Assembly: GCF_030812835.1 (NCBI RefSeq)
Contig: NZ_JAUSTM010000005.1
Coordinates: forward strand, 60,335 to 124,334
DNA: 64,000 nucleotides
Direction of reading: 5' to 3'
Source: Streptococcus moroccensis
GTDB taxonomy: Bacteria > Bacillota > Bacilli > Lactobacillales > Streptococcaceae
Numbering within the stretch: the stretch's first letter is position 1; every line of letters starts with the position of its first letter. Below the pieces are notes generated by a model, which was not told where the DNA came from, did not search any database, and saw nothing but the letters and a program-made list of their open reading frames with translations. A program made the translations under genes and the position numbers. This document shows positions 55,819 to 64,000 of the stretch, one piece after another.

Positions 55819-55857
55819 AAAGAAGGCTAGGACTTTTTTATCCTAACCTTCTCTATT
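55819..55857 (-). terminator. Terminator of the small minus-strand gene
   Basis: On the minus strand AGAAGGTTAGGA / TCCTAGCCTTCT around an A-rich loop, then TTTAG. It resembles the duplicated terminator just to its left. Confidence 0.65.
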
Positions 55858-55920
55858 TCTAGATCGTTTCAATTGAGTTTTAAAGGGCATCACGGACCGC
55901 TTGTTGAGCTAACTTAAGGG

Positions 55921-56091
55921 TTATTGGTCGTTCACATAGGCGCCTAAGCCAAATAAGGAGCTAATAAAGAGTAGACCGATAATGACTATTCCTGGCTGAA
56001 CAAAAATCAAGGGGATGATGCTTAACAAGAGAAAAGCAATAAATCCTGAGATGGCAAACCATCGTTTATCTTGAAGCAACTGTTTGTGCAT
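55921..56091 (-). CDS. Small two-helix membrane protein (56 aa), CcpA-site controlled
   Basis: An ATG at 56091 is preceded on the minus strand by AAAGGAG at six bases and opens 56 codons to a TAA at 55921. The product begins MHKQLLQDKRW and has two hydrophobic segments (about residues 12-31 and 35-51) with a short polar tail AYVNDQ, so it is probably a hairpin membrane protein. It has an ideal promoter overlapped by a cre site (56261-56289) and a terminator, all on the same strand, which supports a real gene. Function and family are unknown to me. Confidence 0.72.
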   Translation of the reverse strand: MHKQLLQDKRWFAISGFIAFLLLSIIPLIFVQPGIVIIGLLFISSLFGLGAYVNDQ

Positions 56092-56260
56092 GCAGAACTC
56101 CTTTCAGAAGGCATGAGTGCGAAAACGTCCTTGAATGCTAAAACGAAAGAGAAATGATTTAGATTGCAACTTCCTGATAAGGTCTTTCAGCAAGACATCA
56201 ACCAATCTCATTTGTTTTTTGCATTGGTTTCAAGGATAGGAAATAATCTCTTACAGGCCT

Positions 56261-56289
56261 ATTATAACGTTTTGTGGTAGCGCTTTCAA
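56261..56289 (-). promoter_or_regulatory. Promoter of the 56-aa gene overlapped by a cre site
   Basis: Minus strand TTGAAA (56284-56289), 17 bases, TATAAT (56261-56266). The cre-like TGAAAGCGCTACCA spans 56275-56288, next to the -35, so CcpA with HPr-Ser-P should repress it on good sugars. The leader is about 160 bases. Confidence 0.75.
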
Positions 56290-56342
56290 GTGTTTATGTG
56301 CGATTTAGCAAAGTCTTTATTTTGTGAATATTAGGGCTTTTC

Positions 56343-56351
56343 TGCTATTAT
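56343..56351 (+). promoter_or_regulatory. Extended -10 of the 50-aa ORF
   Basis: TGCTATTAT with a TTGTGA 18 bases upstream. It lies 25 bases before the start at 56377. Confidence 0.45.
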
Positions 56352-56376
56352 TAGAGGGAAGAAAGTGAGGATGATC

Positions 56377-56529
56377 ATGGTCACGATTGAAGAACTTGTA
56401 TCAGGCCAACTGGATGGTCAAACGTCAGCTTCTATGAGTTTTAATGATGACACTTTGGACGTCGTTCGCCAAGCTCCTGAAGGTTTAACGGCTTATGACA
56501 TTTTATTAGCAACTCTTGACGAAGATTAA
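56377..56529 (+). CDS. Small acidic ORF (50 aa) upstream of vicR
   Basis: ATG 56377 is preceded by AGTGAGG at six bases and opens 50 codons to a TAA at 56527-56529. The product starts MVTIEELVSGQ and ends LLATLDED; it is acidic, soluble and without cysteine or tryptophan. An in-frame ATG at 56371 is possible. It has a plausible promoter and ends 101 bases before vicR. I do not recognise it; coding status rests on RBS, promoter and composition only. Confidence 0.5.
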   Translation: MVTIEELVSGQLDGQTSASMSFNDDTLDVVRQAPEGLTAYDILLATLDED

Positions 56530-56534
56530 CGGAA

Positions 56535-56551
56535 TGTTAAAGGATAGTAAC
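56535..56551 (+). promoter_or_regulatory. Candidate WalR/VicR box upstream of vicR
   Basis: TGTTAA-AGGAT-AGTAAC matches TGTWAH-N5-TGTWAH with one mismatch, 37 bases upstream of the vicR -10. Possible autoregulation. Confidence 0.4.
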
Positions 56552-56584
56552 AAGGGGCAGAAATCAGCTATTTAGCTAAAAATT

Positions 56585-56593
56585 TGGTATAAT
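56585..56593 (+). promoter_or_regulatory. vicRKX promoter (extended -10)
   Basis: TGGTATAAT, 38 bases before the vicR ATG. Confidence 0.75.
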
Positions 56594-56630
56594 GGGTAGA
56601 TAGAATGACTATGGACTGAGGAAATCTTTT

Positions 56631-57335
56631 ATGAAAAAAATCTTAGTAGTTGATGATGAGAAACCAATCTCAGATATTATTAAATTTAACATGACACGTG
56701 AAGGCTATGAGGTGGTCACAGCCTTTGATGGTCGTGAGGCTCTGGAGCAGTTTAATCTGGAACAACCTGATATTTTAATTTTGGATTTGATGCTTCCGGA
56801 GTTAGATGGGCTTGAAGTCGCCAAAACCATTCGTAAAACAAGCAATGTTCCTATCATTGTCTTATCAGCAAAAGACAGTGAATTTGACAAGGTAATCGGT
56901 CTTGAAATCGGGGCAGACGATTATGTAACCAAACCATTTTCAAATAGAGAACTGCAAGCGCGGGTTAAGGCACTCTTACGTCGTAGCGAATTGTCAGAAC
57001 AAGCACCAGAAGCTGATGGCAAACAGATTACAGAAATTATTGTTGGCGATTTACAAATCTTACCAGATGCCTTTTTAGTGCGGAAAAATGGAAAAGATTT
57101 GGAATTAACACACCGTGAATTTGAACTGGTCCATCACTTGGCAACTCATATGGGACAGGTAATGACTCGTGAACACCTTTTAGAAACAGTCTGGGGATAT
57201 GATTATTTTGGAGATGTGCGAACGGTTGATGTGACTGTGCGTCGTTTAAGAGAAAAAATCGAGGATGTACCAAGTCGTCCTGAGTATATCTTGACACGCC
57301 GAGGCGTTGGGTATTACATTAAAACCAATGATTGA
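56631..57335 (+). CDS. vicR: Response regulator VicR (WalR)
   Basis: A 234-residue OmpR-type response regulator controlling cell-wall metabolism genes in streptococci. Receiver domain: D8-D9, phosphoacceptor Asp52 in [12 protein letters not shown], and the conserved lysine in YVTKPFS. C-terminal winged helix with [22 protein letters not shown]. Overlaps vicK by 8 bases, so the two are coupled. GAGGAAAT precedes the ATG. Confidence 0.95.
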   Translation: MKKILVVDDEKPISDIIKFNMTREGYEVVTAFDGREALEQFNLEQPDILILDLMLPELDGLEVAKTIRKTSNVPIIVLSAKDSEFDKVIGLEIGADDYVTKPFSNRELQARVKALLRRSELSEQAPEADGKQITEIIVGDLQILPDAFLVRKNGKDLELTHREFELVHHLATHMGQVMTREHLLETVWGYDYFGDVRTVDVTVRRLREKIEDVPSRPEYILTRRGVGYYIKTND

Positions 57336-58713
57336 ACAATTAAAACTTTTTATCTTTTCTCAGGGCTTCATCTTTACCGTCATCGTGATCGGCTTTGTGG
57401 CCATTATCAGCTTTCTCCTTGTCGAAAACTATAAGGATAACAAGCAAATTAAGCTCTTAAATCAAAAGGTGCAGGAGCTTATTCATGGAGACTATTCCGA
57501 GGTGCTCGATGTTTTAGGGAGCCCAGAAATTACAGATATGACCAATAACCTCAACGATTTGTCTGAGGTTATTCGTCTGACTCAGGATTCCCTTGAGCAA
57601 GAAAAAAACCGTCTCTCCTCCATTTTGACCTACATGAGTGACGGGGTTGTCGCGACAGATCGGATGGGTAGAATTATTCTGATCAATGAGTCTGCTAAAA
57701 GGCAGTTGGGGCTATTAGACCAGACAGCTACGGGGGATGTTCTCCTTATGGATGTTTTGGAATTTCCTGAGGAATATAGTTTCAATGATTTGATTAAAAA
57801 AACACCAGAACTGTTTATCGATCACATGAGTCAAAACGGGGAATTTATAACTCTGCGGGCAAGTTTAGCGCCGATTCGGAGGGAATCTGGTTTTACGGCT
57901 GGACTTGTTGTTGTCCTTCATGACATGACCGAGCAAATTAAGGAAGAACGTGAACGGCGATTGTTTGTCTCCAATGTCAGCCATGAGTTAAGAACACCAT
58001 TGACCTCAGTCAAATCGTATCTGGAAGCCTTAAACGATGGGGCCTTAAACGATGCTGTTGCACCGAGCTTTGTCAAGGTCTCTCTGGATGAAACCAACCG
58101 CATGATGCGGATGGTGACAGACCTTCTGAACCTGTCACGATTTGACAATAAAAATATTCAACTGGAATTGGAATTGGTTAATTTCACAGCTTTTATGACC
58201 TTTATACTGAATCGTTTTGACCAAATTAAGAACCAAGAAGATAAGAAAAATTATACGATTATTAGAGAGTACCCACTAAAACCCATTTGGATCGAGATTG
58301 ATACTGATAAGATTTCACAGGTTATCGATAATATTGTCAATAACGCTATTAAGTATTCTCCTGATGGGGGTAACATTACCATCGCTATGAAGACTACAGA
58401 GCGTCAATTGATTATCTCTGTGGCCGATGAGGGTCTTGGGATTCCAAAAACGGATCTGCCTAAGATTTTTGACCGCTTTTACAGGGTAGATAAGGCACGG
58501 AGTCGGGCGCAAGGGGGTACAGGACTGGGCTTAGCGATATCTAAAGAAATCATCAAGGCTCATCAAGGCTTTATTTGGGCTAAGAGTGATTATGGGAAGG
58601 GCTCAACTTTCACCATGGTCTTGCCTTACGACAAATCAATCTCAGGTGATTGGGAGGATACGGAAGTTTTAGACAAAGTAGAAATGATGGAAACGTTGAA
58701 TGAAAGGGTTTAA
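57328..58713 (+). CDS. vicK: Sensor histidine kinase VicK (WalK)
   Basis: A 461-residue kinase with the streptococcal WalK design: one membrane segment (about residues 12-34) and no large outside domain, then HAMP, PAS (about 95-200), HisKA with His219 in [13 protein letters not shown], and an HATPase domain ([30 protein letters not shown]). It phosphorylates VicR. The start at 57328 inside the end of vicR is chosen by overlap coupling; a frame extension to 57307 lies within the vicR coding end. Confidence 0.94.
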   Translation: MIEQLKLFIFSQGFIFTVIVIGFVAIISFLLVENYKDNKQIKLLNQKVQELIHGDYSEVLDVLGSPEITDMTNNLNDLSEVIRLTQDSLEQEKNRLSSILTYMSDGVVATDRMGRIILINESAKRQLGLLDQTATGDVLLMDVLEFPEEYSFNDLIKKTPELFIDHMSQNGEFITLRASLAPIRRESGFTAGLVVVLHDMTEQIKEERERRLFVSNVSHELRTPLTSVKSYLEALNDGALNDAVAPSFVKVSLDETNRMMRMVTDLLNLSRFDNKNIQLELELVNFTAFMTFILNRFDQIKNQEDKKNYTIIREYPLKPIWIEIDTDKISQVIDNIVNNAIKYSPDGGNITIAMKTTERQLIISVADEGLGIPKTDLPKIFDRFYRVDKARSRAQGGTGLGLAISKEIIKAHQGFIWAKSDYGKGSTFTMVLPYDKSISGDWEDTEVLDKVEMMETLNERV

Positions 58714-59503
58714 GTATAGTATTTTAGCGTCTGGGTCGACAGGAAATGCATTTTACCTAGAGTCAGACCAAAAAAAAATATTAGTAGATGCTGGACTAAC
58801 AGGAAAAAAAGTAGAGCAATTGCTAAATGATATTGACCGAACAGCAGCTGATTTGGATGCTATTTTTATCACACATGAGCACAGCGACCATATCAAAGGG
58901 GTTGGTATCTTGGCCCGTAAGCATGGCCTTGACCTCTATGCCAATGAGGAAACCTGGAAGGCCATAGATGAACGGCAATTAATCGGAGCAGTGCCCAATG
59001 AGCAGAAGCACATCTTTAAGCGGGATGAGTTGAAGACCTTTGGGGACTTAGATATTGCTTCTTTTGGTGTGAGTCATGACGCAGTTGCGCCACAATTCTA
59101 TCGCTTTATGAAAGATGGCAAAAGCTTTGTCATGTTAACTGATACGGGTTATGTCAGTGACCGGATGGTTGGTATGATTGAAAATGCTGACGGTTACTTG
59201 ATAGAGGCCAATCATGATATTGAGATTTTGAGGGCAGGAAGCTACCCATGGCGAACCAAGCAACGGATTTTATCCGATATCGGCCACCTCTGTAATGAGG
59301 ATGGGGCGCAGGCTATGATTCGAAGTTTGGGGAACCAAACCAAGAAAATCTACCTCGGTCACCTGTCCAAGGAAAACAACATCAAGGAGCTGGCTCATAT
59401 GACGGTGTTTAATCAGTTGGCCCAGGCCGACATGCGAGTCGGGACTGATTTTCAACTTTTTGACACCTCACCTGATGAAGCGACATCACTAACAGACATT
59501 TAA
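58700..59503 (+). CDS. vicX: Metallo-beta-lactamase-fold protein VicX (YycJ)
   Basis: A 267-residue cytoplasmic protein of the YycJ/WalJ family with the metal-binding THEHSDHIKG motif near residue 57 and a NHDIEILRAG segment. It overlaps vicK by 14 bases as the third gene of vicRKX. In streptococci it influences wall stress responses and DNA replication coordination; its substrate is unsettled. Confidence 0.93.
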   Translation: MKGFKYSILASGSTGNAFYLESDQKKILVDAGLTGKKVEQLLNDIDRTAADLDAIFITHEHSDHIKGVGILARKHGLDLYANEETWKAIDERQLIGAVPNEQKHIFKRDELKTFGDLDIASFGVSHDAVAPQFYRFMKDGKSFVMLTDTGYVSDRMVGMIENADGYLIEANHDIEILRAGSYPWRTKQRILSDIGHLCNEDGAQAMIRSLGNQTKKIYLGHLSKENNIKELAHMTVFNQLAQADMRVGTDFQLFDTSPDEATSLTDI

Positions 59504-59513
59504 ACCAGGAGGG

Positions 59514-59555
59514 GGAGCAGATAGGTAAGAATTGTACCTGTCTGATCTCCTTCTT
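59514..59555 (+). terminator. Terminator of vicRKX
   Basis: GGAGCAGATAGGTA / TACCTGTCTGATCTCC imperfect stem followed by TTCTTT. Confidence 0.72.
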
Positions 59556-59557
59556 TG

Positions 59558-59566
59558 TGGTATAAT
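59558..59566 (+). promoter_or_regulatory. Extended -10 of rnc-smc
   Basis: TGGTATAAT, 39 bases before the rnc ATG, immediately after the vicX terminator. Confidence 0.7.
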
Positions 59567-59605
59567 GGATGAGTACTGTATTAATAACGACTTAAAGGAA
59601 GAAAC

Positions 59606-60292
59606 ATGAAAACACTGAACAGCAAACTCACGGCAGATTATGGAATCTGTTTTGATGATTTATCTCTTTTAGAAACTGCTTTTACTCATACATCTTATGC
59701 TAACGAGCACCGCCTCTTAAAAATTTCACATAATGAACGCTTGGAATTTTTAGGAGACGCTGTTCTACAGTTAATTATTTCCCAATACCTCTACCAAAAA
59801 TACCCCGATAGGCCTGAAGGCGATATGTCAAAACTTCGCTCGACATTCGTTCGTGAAGAGAGTCTAGCGGGCTTTTCGCGTGCTTGTGGATTTGCCCCAT
59901 TTCTAAAGTTAGGAAAGGGGGAAGAGAAATCTGGAGGGCGTGATCGGGATACCATTTTAGGAGATGCTTTTGAAGCCTTCTTGGGGGCACTATTACTGGA
60001 TAAAGGCATTGAGACTGTCGAAGCCTTCCTTTACAAAGTTATGATTCCACAGTTGGAACAAGGAACGTTTGCAAAAGTTGAAGACTACAAGACTCGACTG
60101 CAGGAGATGCTGCAAGTCAACGGAGAAATAGATATCGAGTATGTGGTGGTTGACGAAACAGGACCGGCGCATGATAAGGTCTTTCAAGTTGAAGTTCGGG
60201 TCAATGGCAGAGTCATCGGTCAGGGCCAAGGTCGCTCTAAAAAAATCGCGGAACAACAGGCTGCGCAGCATGCGGTTGAGCAGGGGAAATAG
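59606..60292 (+). CDS. rnc: Ribonuclease III
   Basis: Cleaves double-stranded RNA in rRNA and mRNA maturation. The 228-residue protein has the RNase III signature [12 protein letters not shown] near residue 43, a second acidic site around [14 protein letters not shown], and a C-terminal dsRNA-binding domain ([11 protein letters not shown] ... [13 protein letters not shown]). AAAGGAAG precedes the ATG. It is followed after 2 bases by smc, as usual in streptococci. Confidence 0.97.
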   Translation: MKTLNSKLTADYGICFDDLSLLETAFTHTSYANEHRLLKISHNERLEFLGDAVLQLIISQYLYQKYPDRPEGDMSKLRSTFVREESLAGFSRACGFAPFLKLGKGEEKSGGRDRDTILGDAFEAFLGALLLDKGIETVEAFLYKVMIPQLEQGTFAKVEDYKTRLQEMLQVNGEIDIEYVVVDETGPAHDKVFQVEVRVNGRVIGQGQGRSKKIAEQQAAQHAVEQGK

Positions 60293-60294
60293 AC

Positions 60295-63200
60295 ATGTTT
60301 TTAAAAGAAATTCATATGCAGGGCTTTAAATCCTTTGCGGATAAGACCAAGGTCGTTTTTGATCAGGGGGTGACAGCAGTTGTAGGACCAAACGGTTCTG
60401 GCAAATCCAATATCACTGAAAGTCTGCGTTGGGCGTTGGGAGAATCCTCTGCCAAAAGCCTCCGTGGAGGCAAAATGCCTGATGTTATTTTTGCAGGGAC
60501 GGAAAATCGTAAACCCTTAAACTTTGCCTCGGTCACCGTTGTCCTTGACAATAAGGACCAATTCATTAAAGATCGTGGTTCTGAGATTAAGGTGGAACGT
60601 CAAATCTACCGCAATGGAGATAGTGAATATCTGATTGATGGGAAAAAAGTCAGGCTTCGAGATGTTCATGATCTTTTCATGGATACTGGTCTAGGACGCG
60701 ATTCCTTTTCGATCATTTCTCAGGGGCGTGTTGAAGCTATCTTTAACTCCAAGCCCGAAGAGAGGCGGGCTATCTTTGAAGAAGCAGCTGGTGTTCTCAA
60801 GTATAAGACTCGAAAAAAAGAAACGGAAAGCAAGCTCAATCAAACGCAGGACAACTTAGATCGTTTAGAAGATATTATTTATGAGTTGGATGGGCAAATT
60901 GGCCCCCTAACCAAACAAGCCGAAACTGCCAAACAATTTCTCACCCTAGATGATGAACGCCAAAAACTGTACCTCGATGTTTTAGTGGCACAAATTAAAG
61001 GCAACAAAACACAATTAACACAGCAAGAAGCTTCCCTCGCTCAAGTCCAAGCAGAGTTGAAAACCTATTATGGCCAGCAAGATCAGATGGAGCAGGAGAA
61101 CCAGGATTTAAAGCGTAAACGTCAGGACTTACAAAGAAAAGGAGAGGCTCTCCAATCAAACCTTGTGCGTTTAACAGGTTTAATCGCTGATTTGGAAGGG
61201 AAAATTGCCCTTCATGAATTGGAAGCCAACCAGAATGCTAGCACTAAAGCTGAAGCTCAGGAGCGCTTAGAACGGTTGAAAGAGCAAGAAGCTGCAACGA
61301 AAGCTGAATTAGCTGCAAAACAGCAAATCCTTGAGACGACTAAAGCTCAGCTAGCTGAGGTCGAAGAAAATATTGAGCACCTATCGGTAGAAATTCAAAA
61401 CTTTTCAGAGGATCCCGATACTGTCATCGAAACCTTGCGTGAAAAATTTGTCTTACTCATGCAAGAAGAGGCGGAAACTTCAAACCAGCTAACTGCTCTC
61501 GATAATCAGGCTGAGCATTTACGCCAAGCTTCTGCATCTCAAGCCGCTGAGCTAGCGAAATGGCAAGATGACCTCAAAAGAGCCTTAGAAGAACAGAAGA
61601 ACAGTCGAGCAGCTCTTGATAAAGCCAAAACTAGTGTTCAACAGCTTTTAGCAGAGTATCAAACTGCTAGTCAAAAGCAAGTAATCTTGAATCAGACCTA
61701 TCAGGAAGCGCAGGAGGCGATGTTTTCTGTCTTGGACCAGCTGAAAACAAAGCAGGCCCGTGAACAGAGTCTTCAACACATTCTTAAAAATCACAGTAAC
61801 TTTTATGCAGGGGTCCGCAGTGTTTTAAAAGAGGCATCACGCCTAGGCGATGTTGTCGGTGCAGTCAGCGACCACTTGAGTTTTGAAACCAAGTATCAAA
61901 CAGCCCTAGAGATCGCGCTTGGCGGCGCCAGTCAAAACATTATTGTTGCTAATGAGGAAGCTGCTACACGTGCCATTGCTTTTCTTAAGAAAAATCGCCA
62001 GGGTCGAGCAACCTTTTTGCCTCTTACAACAATTAAACCTCGTTATCTATCTGACCATAACCAAGCGAGGATTAGCCAACAGTCGGGTTTTTTGGGCATG
62101 GCTGCTGACCTGGTTCGTTTTGACCGAGAGCATGCCAACATTTTCCAGAATTTATTAGGGCTAACAGCTATCTTTGAAACATTAGAGCAGGCCAATCATG
62201 CTGCACGGCAAACTCGTTTTCAGGTCCGAATAGTGACCTTGGATGGTTCTGAGATTCGTCCAGGTGGTGCTTATGCCGGTGGTGCAAACCGTCAAAATAA
62301 TAGCAGTTTTATTAAACCAGAGTTGGAGCAACTGACAGCTGAAATAACAACCTTGCAGGCCAGCTTAAAAGAATTGGAGCGTCAGGTTGCAGAGCACAAA
62401 TCCTCCTTGCAAGCGCAAGAAGAAATCCTGTCTCAACTAAAACAGCGAGGGGAAACTGCCCGCCTAGCCGAACAAAAAAGTGCCTTGGAGCAAGAAAATA
62501 AGGACAAGCAGGTTTCAGATTTAGAAAATCTGATCGCCCTCCATGTCCAAGAAAATGGAGTATCTGACTTAAAGGAACTGGATGCTAATCGAGGTAGCCT
62601 TAAGGAGAGGTTAGTGAGTCTTTCTGAACAAAAAGAGACTATCAGTAAGCAAATTGAGCAAGTCAAGGGAGATAAGGATACTATTGAAGCCCGTCTCAGT
62701 GACTTAAATAATGATCTTTCCCAAGCGCGTGTGCAAGAAAGTCAGCTCAAGGGTGAAGTCAAATTCGCTAAAACTGAAGAAACTCGCCTAGTTCAGGAAA
62801 TGACGCGACTTTCAGACGACATGACAAGCTTAGAAGCCATCATTGCTCGGAAAGCGACTCAATTGACACAGGAAGATAACATTAGCCTGACGACCCAGTT
62901 GGCTGAAAGTCAGGCTCGAAAAGATAGCCTTTTGCAAGAACAAATTCGCCATCGTTTTGAGCTGGAGGATGTCGATGGTCAGTCTGAGGACTTGGCTATG
63001 CGAATGACTGAGGCTAGAAGTAAGAATGAAGAACTGATCCGATCTCAAACAAAATTAGAAGCAGAAATCGAGCATTTATCAGATCGTTTACGCAGTCTTT
63101 TAGGAAAGTTAACAGAGCAGTTCCAACTCAGTTTTGAAGCTGCAGAGGCAGAAGCGGAAAGTCTGGACAATCTGGCTCAGGCAGAGCAAACGCTCAAGCA

Positions 63201-63849
63201 ACTTGAAGGTAAAATTCGTCGTCTAGGACCAATCAATCTGGATGCCATTGCTCAGTTTGAAGAAGTCAGTGAGCGTCTCCAGTTTCTTAATAGTCAACGG
63301 GATGACCTCCTTTCTGCTAAGAACCTTCTTCTTGATACGATTCAAGAGATGGATCAAGAAGTTAAGGAAAGGTTCCAGGAAACCTTTGAGGCCATTCGTG
63401 CTTCCTTTCAACAAACCTTCCGGCAAATGTTTGGCGGAGGCTCAGCGGATCTCATTTTAACTGAATCGGATTTGCTGTCAGCAGGTATTGAGATTTCTGT
63501 GCAACCCCCTGGGAAGAAGATTCAGTCCTTGAATCTCATGTCTGGTGGTGAGAAAGCTCTATCGGCTTTAGCTCTGCTATTTGCCATCATCCGTGTCAAA
63601 ACCATACCGTTTGTCATCCTAGATGAGGTGGAAGCGGCACTAGACGAAGCAAATGTCAAGCGTTTTGGGGATTACCTCAACCGATTTGATAAGTCTAGCC
63701 AATTTATCGTGGTGACCCACAGAAAGGGAACCATGGCTGCTGCGGATGCCATGTATGGGGTGACCATGCAAGAATCTGGCGTCTCCAAAATCGTTTCTGT
63801 CAAGCTTAAGGACTTGGAGAAAGAACAGCTATCGAAAGTTCTAAAATGA
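60295..63849 (+). CDS. smc: Chromosome segregation protein SMC
   Basis: An 1184-residue SMC ATPase that organises the chromosome as a homodimer with ScpA and ScpB. Walker A GPNGSGKSN near residue 34, long coiled coils (about 170-495 and 670-1010), a hinge domain between them (about 500-660, with GGASQNIIVANEE), signature LMSGGEKALSALAL and Walker B FVILDEVEAALDEAN in the C-terminal head. Full length and intact. The genes that often follow (HAD phosphatases, ftsY) are displaced by an insertion sequence. Confidence 0.96.
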   Translation: MFLKEIHMQGFKSFADKTKVVFDQGVTAVVGPNGSGKSNITESLRWALGESSAKSLRGGKMPDVIFAGTENRKPLNFASVTVVLDNKDQFIKDRGSEIKVERQIYRNGDSEYLIDGKKVRLRDVHDLFMDTGLGRDSFSIISQGRVEAIFNSKPEERRAIFEEAAGVLKYKTRKKETESKLNQTQDNLDRLEDIIYELDGQIGPLTKQAETAKQFLTLDDERQKLYLDVLVAQIKGNKTQLTQQEASLAQVQAELKTYYGQQDQMEQENQDLKRKRQDLQRKGEALQSNLVRLTGLIADLEGKIALHELEANQNASTKAEAQERLERLKEQEAATKAELAAKQQILETTKAQLAEVEENIEHLSVEIQNFSEDPDTVIETLREKFVLLMQEEAETSNQLTALDNQAEHLRQASASQAAELAKWQDDLKRALEEQKNSRAALDKAKTSVQQLLAEYQTASQKQVILNQTYQEAQEAMFSVLDQLKTKQAREQSLQHILKNHSNFYAGVRSVLKEASRLGDVVGAVSDHLSFETKYQTALEIALGGASQNIIVANEEAATRAIAFLKKNRQGRATFLPLTTIKPRYLSDHNQARISQQSGFLGMAADLVRFDREHANIFQNLLGLTAIFETLEQANHAARQTRFQVRIVTLDGSEIRPGGAYAGGANRQNNSSFIKPELEQLTAEITTLQASLKELERQVAEHKSSLQAQEEILSQLKQRGETARLAEQKSALEQENKDKQVSDLENLIALHVQENGVSDLKELDANRGSLKERLVSLSEQKETISKQIEQVKGDKDTIEARLSDLNNDLSQARVQESQLKGEVKFAKTEETRLVQEMTRLSDDMTSLEAIIARKATQLTQEDNISLTTQLAESQARKDSLLQEQIRHRFELEDVDGQSEDLAMRMTEARSKNEELIRSQTKLEAEIEHLSDRLRSLLGKLTEQFQLSFEAAEAEAESLDNLAQAEQTLKQLEGKIRRLGPINLDAIAQFEEVSERLQFLNSQRDDLLSAKNLLLDTIQEMDQEVKERFQETFEAIRASFQQTFRQMFGGGSADLILTESDLLSAGIEISVQPPGKKIQSLNLMSGGEKALSALALLFAIIRVKTIPFVILDEVEAALDEANVKRFGDYLNRFDKSSQFIVVTHRKGTMAAADAMYGVTMQESGVSKIVSVKLKDLEKEQLSKVLK

Positions 63850-64000
63850 AGTTAGCCACTTTCAAGTTGAGAAAAAAGTATACAAAAACACCTCAGAGAG
63901 ATATCATGTAGTTCACCACAAACACACTAGAAAGGCTCCCTGAGATGCAACATCATTATACACTAAAAGGCAAGCACTTGACAATCGCTGAGCGTTATTT
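63850..64000 (+). mobile_element. Left part of an IS30-family insertion sequence
   Basis: Starts somewhere after the smc stop and continues past the window end. It carries the first codons of a transposase (63945 onward). The exact left inverted repeat cannot be fixed without the right end; candidates lie between about 63850 and 63900. Confidence 0.6.
63945..64000 (+). CDS. IS30-family transposase, N-terminal fragment at window edge
   Basis: The last 56 bases open a frame MQHHYTLKGKHLTIAERY that continues beyond the window. The GKHLTIxER pattern near the N terminus is typical of IS30-family transposases (helix-turn-helix before the DDE domain), as in streptococcal IS1239-like elements. Only 18 full codons are visible, so the assignment rests on a short motif. 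Confidence 0.6.
   Translation, partial: MQHHYTLKGKHLTIAERY

Overview
The window reads as a chromosomal stretch of a Streptococcus, most likely a pyogenic-group or related animal-associated species. The evidence is ordinary low-GC Firmicute codon use, strong Shine-Dalgarno sites, many extended -10 (TGnTATAAT) promoters, and a streptococcal gene set: ptsHI, a rhamnan (rgp/gac-type) polysaccharide operon, clpP-ylbG-livJHMGF, pbp2b-recR-ddl, vicRKX-rnc-smc and mevalonate genes. The species cannot be fixed from sequence reading alone. No tRNA, rRNA, CRISPR array or prophage was seen.

Layout. 1-6.7 kb: citrate fermentation locus. citE (5' end outside the window), citF (interrupted by an in-frame TAA), a 2-hydroxycarboxylate transporter and citX run forward and converge on citO-citG-citC. 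6.9-9.0 kb: ptsHI. 9.2-21.1 kb: an eight-gene polysaccharide operon matching the gacB-gacH order of the group A carbohydrate locus, followed by a GT-C-like membrane protein. 21.1-25.5 kb: two AT-rich genes for secreted proteins (lipase-like DUF5648 repeats with an Excalibur domain; six GBS_Bsp-like repeats with a C39-like peptidase domain). 25.5-31 kb: queA, nagB, murE and a MurJ/YtgP flippase. 31-43.9 kb: two PLP enzymes of sulfur amino acid metabolism, upp, clpP, ylbG, the branched-chain amino acid ABC transporter, three accessory genes and a CBS-ACT protein. 44-49.3 kb: mvaS with a thiolase, gpmA and a cytoplasmic alpha-amylase. 49.6-55 kb: pbp2b, recR, ddl and two membrane-associated proteins. 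55-56.6 kb: a repeat-rich intergenic region with two small genes. 56.6-63.8 kb: vicRKX, rnc and smc. The window ends inside an IS30-like element.

Control signals readable directly include a CtsR operator on clpP, a CodY box on livJ, a NagR-type operator on nagB, a MET-box upstream of the cystathionine enzyme pair, a cre site on a previously unlisted 56-aa membrane protein gene, and WalR/VicR-type direct repeats upstream of the secreted C39-like protein and of vicR itself. The last two could link the vicRK system at 56.6 kb to the cell-surface gene at 22 kb.

The most unusual non-coding signal is a structured intergenic element present twice (47.5-47.8 kb and 55.3-55.8 kb). Each copy is bracketed by two identical copies of a terminator hairpin, but the terminator sequence differs between the two loci. 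The shared cores contain a hairpin with a compensatory base-pair change, which points to conserved secondary structure.
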